A stretch of 23,563 nucleotides of DNA from UBA12158 sp035562735 (GTDB lineage: Bacteria > Patescibacteriota > Microgenomatia > UBA12405), in the NCBI GenBank assembly GCA_035562735.1, contig DATMWB010000016.1, forward strand, positions 1 through 23,563, in the 5' to 3' direction. Shown here one piece after another: positions 21,358 to 23,563 of this stretch. Each line of letters starts with the position of its first letter. Within the stretch, counting starts at the first letter, position 1. The position numbers and the translations under genes are program-made. The notes beneath the pieces were generated by a model that ran no database searches, was not told the DNA's origin, and saw only the letters and a program-made list of their open reading frames with translations.

Positions 21358-21546
21358 ATGCAAACAAAAATAAAAGAGTATCGAGCTAAAGAAAATCTTA
21401 CTCAAGAAGAACTGGCCAATGCAGTCAATGTGAGGCGAGAAACTATTGTATTTTTGGAGGCAGGAAAATATAATCCTTCACTAAAATTGGCACATGATGT
21501 GGCCAAAGTATTAAAAACATCAATTGATAAATTATTTATTTTTTAA
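21358..21546 (+). CDS. XRE-family transcriptional regulator, single HTH domain
   Basis: 62 residues, almost all one Cro/C1-type helix-turn-helix: IKEYRAKENLTQEELANAVNV, then RRETIVFLEAGKYNPSLKLAHDVAKVLKTSIDKLF. Such short regulators usually bind as dimers and are paired with a membrane protein gene in many bacteria and archaea. Here the partner starts 10 bases downstream. The palindrome in its own promoter suggests autoregulation. Because that promoter shares its -35 with the divergent mevalonate promoter, it may also affect that operon. No sensor domain is present. Confidence 0.88.
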   Translation: MQTKIKEYRAKENLTQEELANAVNVRRETIVFLEAGKYNPSLKLAHDVAKVLKTSIDKLFIF

Positions 21547-21555
21547 TAAAAACAT

Positions 21556-21951
21556 ATGATAGGCAATCCAAAATGGTTTGGCATTAGAAAATATTCTGGC
21601 TGGGGCTTGACCCCAAACTGCTGGCAGGGATGGGCATATATTGGAGCTTTTTTGGCACCAGTGATACTGATTAACTCGATATCTTTTGATCAAAATATTA
21701 AAAATTTGATAACTGCAATTTGGACCGGAATACTTTTAATTGATGTAGTCCATATAATGTCACAAATTAAAAAAGATGAAAGAGAGATGCTTCACGAAGC
21801 TATTGCCGACAGAAATGCGTTGTGGTTTATGATATCTGTTTTGGTGATAAGTGTTTTGGTAAAACAAAGTGTTGATCCAATTTTTTTGACTGCCATACTT
21901 GGGGCAACTTTGATAAAGGCAGTAACTCAATTTTATCTTCGAGATAAGTAA
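21556..21951 (+). CDS. Four-helix membrane protein paired with the XRE regulator
   Basis: 131 residues. N-terminal soluble segment with GIRKYSGWGLTPNCWQGW, then hydrophobic helices at about 26-43, 48-68, 88-105 and 108-123, with a charged cytoplasmic loop QIKKDEREMLHEAIADRNA (about 70-88) between the second and third. The KKDERE...ADRNA loop resembles DUF2178-like proteins that commonly follow small XRE regulators, but I cannot confirm the family. The loop might bind or signal to the regulator. A strong terminator follows. Confidence 0.75.
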   Translation: MIGNPKWFGIRKYSGWGLTPNCWQGWAYIGAFLAPVILINSISFDQNIKNLITAIWTGILLIDVVHIMSQIKKDEREMLHEAIADRNALWFMISVLVISVLVKQSVDPIFLTAILGATLIKAVTQFYLRDK

Positions 21952-21964
21952 AAAGAGATAACAA

Positions 21965-21997
21965 AAAATCTCCTCCGATATTTTCGGAGGAGATTTT
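21965..21997. terminator. Bidirectional terminator between convergent genes
   Basis: Perfect 14-bp stem (AAAATCTCCTCCGA / TCGGAGGAGATTTT) with a 5-base loop and A/T tracts on both sides. It lies between the convergent membrane protein and pilin genes and can stop both transcripts. Confidence 0.88.
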
Positions 21998-22013
21998 AAT
22001 TTCAGAAAAGAGT

Positions 22014-22502
22014 TTAGCGAGTAACCTGAATTGGAACTGCAGGATTGACTTCGCTAGTTGCAGTGACTGTCAAACGGTTGTTGGCAGCGCTTCGGGAAAT
22101 ACTGTAACCAGTACTATATGCTTGGGTACAATCAGCAGCTGGAGCTCCGACGACACCATTAGCAGTACCAGTGGTTGGATCGGTAGGAAGAGCAGCTAAA
22201 TATTCGGTAACTAAAGCGGCACAGAGATCAACACCACCGGAAGCAGAAGAGCCGATGTTGACAGGAGTAGCACCAATACCAACGGGCAATTGACCTTTGT
22301 TGTCAGCAGCATATTGATTTAGAGCATTTAAGATGGCATTAACATCACTACTACGCTTGGTATCGTTGGCTTGCATAAATTGCTTGGCAGGATTGATAGC
22401 GATGAGAGTAATGGCAAGCAAGAGAGCGAGGATACCGATAACAACTAATAGTTCGATAAGGGTGAAACCCTTTTTGTTGGGGAGGCGGAATATTTGTTTC
22501 AT
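22014..22502 (-). CDS. Type IV pilin-like protein (prepilin)
   Basis: 162 residues. Prepilin signal with peptidase site after G12 in NKKG/FTLIELL, with Glu at +5, then the hydrophobic alpha-1 spine FTLIELLVVIGILALLLAITL. The globular part carries two cysteines (in DLCAAL and ADCTQA) that could form the C-terminal disulfide loop, and it is Ala/Gly/Thr-rich like pilins of CPR bacteria. The size fits a major or minor pilin/pseudopilin. It follows the LytR_C-domain gene by 46 bases but has its own promoter, with the -10 ending 11 bases before the ATG. It would be assembled at the cell surface. Confidence 0.92.
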   Translation of the reverse strand: MKQIFRLPNKKGFTLIELLVVIGILALLLAITLIAINPAKQFMQANDTKRSSDVNAILNALNQYAADNKGQLPVGIGATPVNIGSSASGGVDLCAALVTEYLAALPTDPTTGTANGVVGAPAADCTQAYSTGYSISRSAANNRLTVTATSEVNPAVPIQVTR

Positions 22503-22513
22503 GTTATTAAAAG

Positions 22514-22541
22514 ACTAGACGAAATATGCGGTAAATGTCAA
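22514..22541 (-). promoter_or_regulatory. Promoter of the pilin gene
   Basis: Minus strand consensus -35 TTGACA (22536-22541), 16-base spacer, -10 TCTAGT (22514-22519). The predicted leader before the ATG at 22502 is only a few bases. Confidence 0.5.
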
Positions 22542-22548
22542 GGAGTAG

Positions 22549-23563
22549 CTAATTGTTTTGCTTGTAAGTGGTCGTAATAAGAACATCAACATCAGGTAAA
22601 GATTCCGACTCTATATCACCGCTTGGGCCAGCTATCCCTTCAACAGCATTCATAATTACTTGACGCGATTCAGGTGAGACGGCGGAGGAAAAGTTTATTT
22701 GATTTTTTGAAGCAGTAACTCGAGACGCAGATAATGTTTGAATTTCCTTGTAACCAAGAGAGGTTAAAGAAGATTTTATCTTGGCGGCTTGATTGGTGAC
22801 ACCGGAACTATTGATAATTTTTATTCTCAATTTGTCAGTAGCGATATAAACTGGGGAAGGAATGGGTAAAATATCAGACACAGCTGAGGTGGGAGAGGGA
22901 GAAAGTAGCGATGGAGTACTTAATTTGCTTGGTGTGGGGGGTTTTATTAAGCGGGGAACAACAAAGATATAGACTAGTAAAACTACAAAAAGCAAACAAA
23001 AAATTACGATAAGAACAATAGTGGTTTTGGTAATTTCTTCCTTGGGTCGATGAACTTCAGTAGTAACAATTTTATCGATATCTTCGGTATTCATAAAACT
23101 ATAGGGTTCCATTAGTTTATATTTTTGAAAAATATCTTTGACTTCTTTTGGTAAAAAAGTGGATAGGTTTAGTTGAAAATGATTTAAGACAAAGAGTGGC
23201 ATGATGGCGACAATATTGAAGGCGCTATTTTCAAAAAATTTGGCAATTGGCTCGTAAAAGTTTTTATTGAGTGTGATGAGTCGGGGTTGGCTACCGAGTG
23301 AGTAATCTTTGTAAATGAGATTTTTGAAAGGAACTGTTTGTAAAAACAAATCAATTTGGCTTTGACGGGCAGCAGTATCGCCCGAAAGTGGAATACTTTT
23401 TTCATAGTAAATATCAGGTGAGACAACAAGCAAAATATCATTTGGAGATATTTTTGACTGTTCAACAAAGGAAGATAGGAGTAAATTGAAGGATTCCAAA
23501 TCAATAATGTCGATATCTTGGACAATACTTGGTGGAAAATCGAGAGTGATGGGCGAGACCAAA
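22549..23563 (-). CDS. Membrane protein with C-terminal LytR_C domain, N-terminus cut
   Basis: At least 337 residues, open to the window edge; the first codon in view, TTG, is probably internal. Order: a soluble domain of about 175 residues (contains SPNDILLVVSPDIYYEKS and LITLNKNFYEPIAKFFENSAF), one membrane helix at about 180-205 (TIVLIVIFCLLFVVLLVYIF), a Pro/Ser/Thr linker, and a final domain KLRIKIINSSGVTNQAAKIKSSLTSLGY resembling LytR_C (PF13399), found on cell-envelope proteins. The soluble part loosely recalls PilM-like or PilN-like pilus assembly proteins, which would fit the pilin next door, but I am not sure. Confidence 0.6.
   Translation of the reverse strand, partial: LVSPITLDFPPSIVQDIDIIDLESFNLLLSSFVEQSKISPNDILLVVSPDIYYEKSIPLSGDTAARQSQIDLFLQTVPFKNLIYKDYSLGSQPRLITLNKNFYEPIAKFFENSAFNIVAIMPLFVLNHFQLNLSTFLPKEVKDIFQKYKLMEPYSFMNTEDIDKIVTTEVHRPKEEITKTTIVLIVIFCLLFVVLLVYIFVVPRLIKPPTPSKLSTPSLLSPSPTSAVSDILPIPSPVYIATDKLRIKIINSSGVTNQAAKIKSSLTSLGYKEIQTLSASRVTASKNQINFSSAVSPESRQVIMNAVEGIAGPSGDIESESLPDVDVLITTTYKQNN

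Noticed and set aside
1..23563. CRISPR array, prophage or insertion sequence
   Set aside because: No regularly spaced repeats, transposase, integrase or phage structural genes are visible.
1..23563. Recoding of TGA as in Gracilibacteria and relatives
   Set aside because: TGA ends several genes at expected lengths (for example the ATGA and GTGA overlaps), so the standard bacterial code fits.

Overview
The window is AT-rich bacterial DNA that reads best as a small-genome Candidate Phyla Radiation (Patescibacteria) organism, perhaps Microgenomates-like. This assignment is an inference. The signs are tightly packed, often overlapping genes, almost no Shine-Dalgarno sites, several start codons only 5-7 bases after a -10 hexamer (likely leaderless mRNAs), tRNAs without an encoded CCA, a CPR-style type IV pilin, and ordinary use of TGA as stop. 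Nearly everything lies on the minus strand. The exceptions are a KsgA/Erm-like methyltransferase (5073-6065) and a small regulator/membrane-protein pair (21358-21951).

Layout, left to right. (1) 1-1391: hypA-hypB nickel-insertion genes followed by two small membrane proteins. (2) 1387-3055: a DUF1801 protein, an anchored extracytoplasmic protein with an EF-hand-like loop, and a three-helix membrane protein. (3) 3108-3950: tRNA-Ser(GGA) with a decayed tRNA 3'-end copy beside it, a Nudix hydrolase and tRNA-Arg(CCG). (4) 3974-6065: an Acg-type nitroreductase with a palindromic operator candidate, and the divergent methyltransferase. (5) 17539 down to 6052: one long, nearly gapless run of 13 genes starting at a single promoter. 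In transcription order these are a structured leader with a terminator, a QueF-like T-fold protein, a YhhQ-type queuosine-precursor transporter, an APH-type kinase, a glycerol-1-phosphate-dehydrogenase-like enzyme, a PIG-L deacetylase, a DegT aminotransferase, a GT4 glycosyltransferase, a Gfo/Idh/MocA oxidoreductase, a glycyl-tRNA-synthetase paralogue, an HDAC-family amidohydrolase, a radical SAM enzyme, QueC, and a GNAT acetyltransferase. (6) 21249 down to 17616: an archaeal-style upper mevalonate operon (HMG-CoA reductase, HMG-CoA synthase, thiolase, DUF35 OB-fold protein). (7) 21301-23563: an XRE regulator with membrane partner divergent from the mevalonate operon, then a pilin and a partial LytR_C-domain protein.

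The most interesting part is region 5. Deazapurine genes (QueC, QueF-like, YhhQ) bracket sugar/aminosugar genes (aminotransferase, dehydrogenases, two deacetylases, glycosyltransferase, kinase) and a degenerate aminoacyl-tRNA synthetase that appears to have lost the motif 2 arginine. Together they look like an undescribed pathway that makes or attaches an aminoacylated, sugar-decorated 7-deazapurine, or a queuosine-type tRNA hypermodification. The leader RNA with a terminator hairpin just ahead of the QueF-like gene could be its regulatory switch. These functional links are inferences from gene content and order.

No gene-free stretch exceeds 300 bases. The longest, 17336-17615, holds the mevalonate operon terminator, the promoter and the leader RNA.
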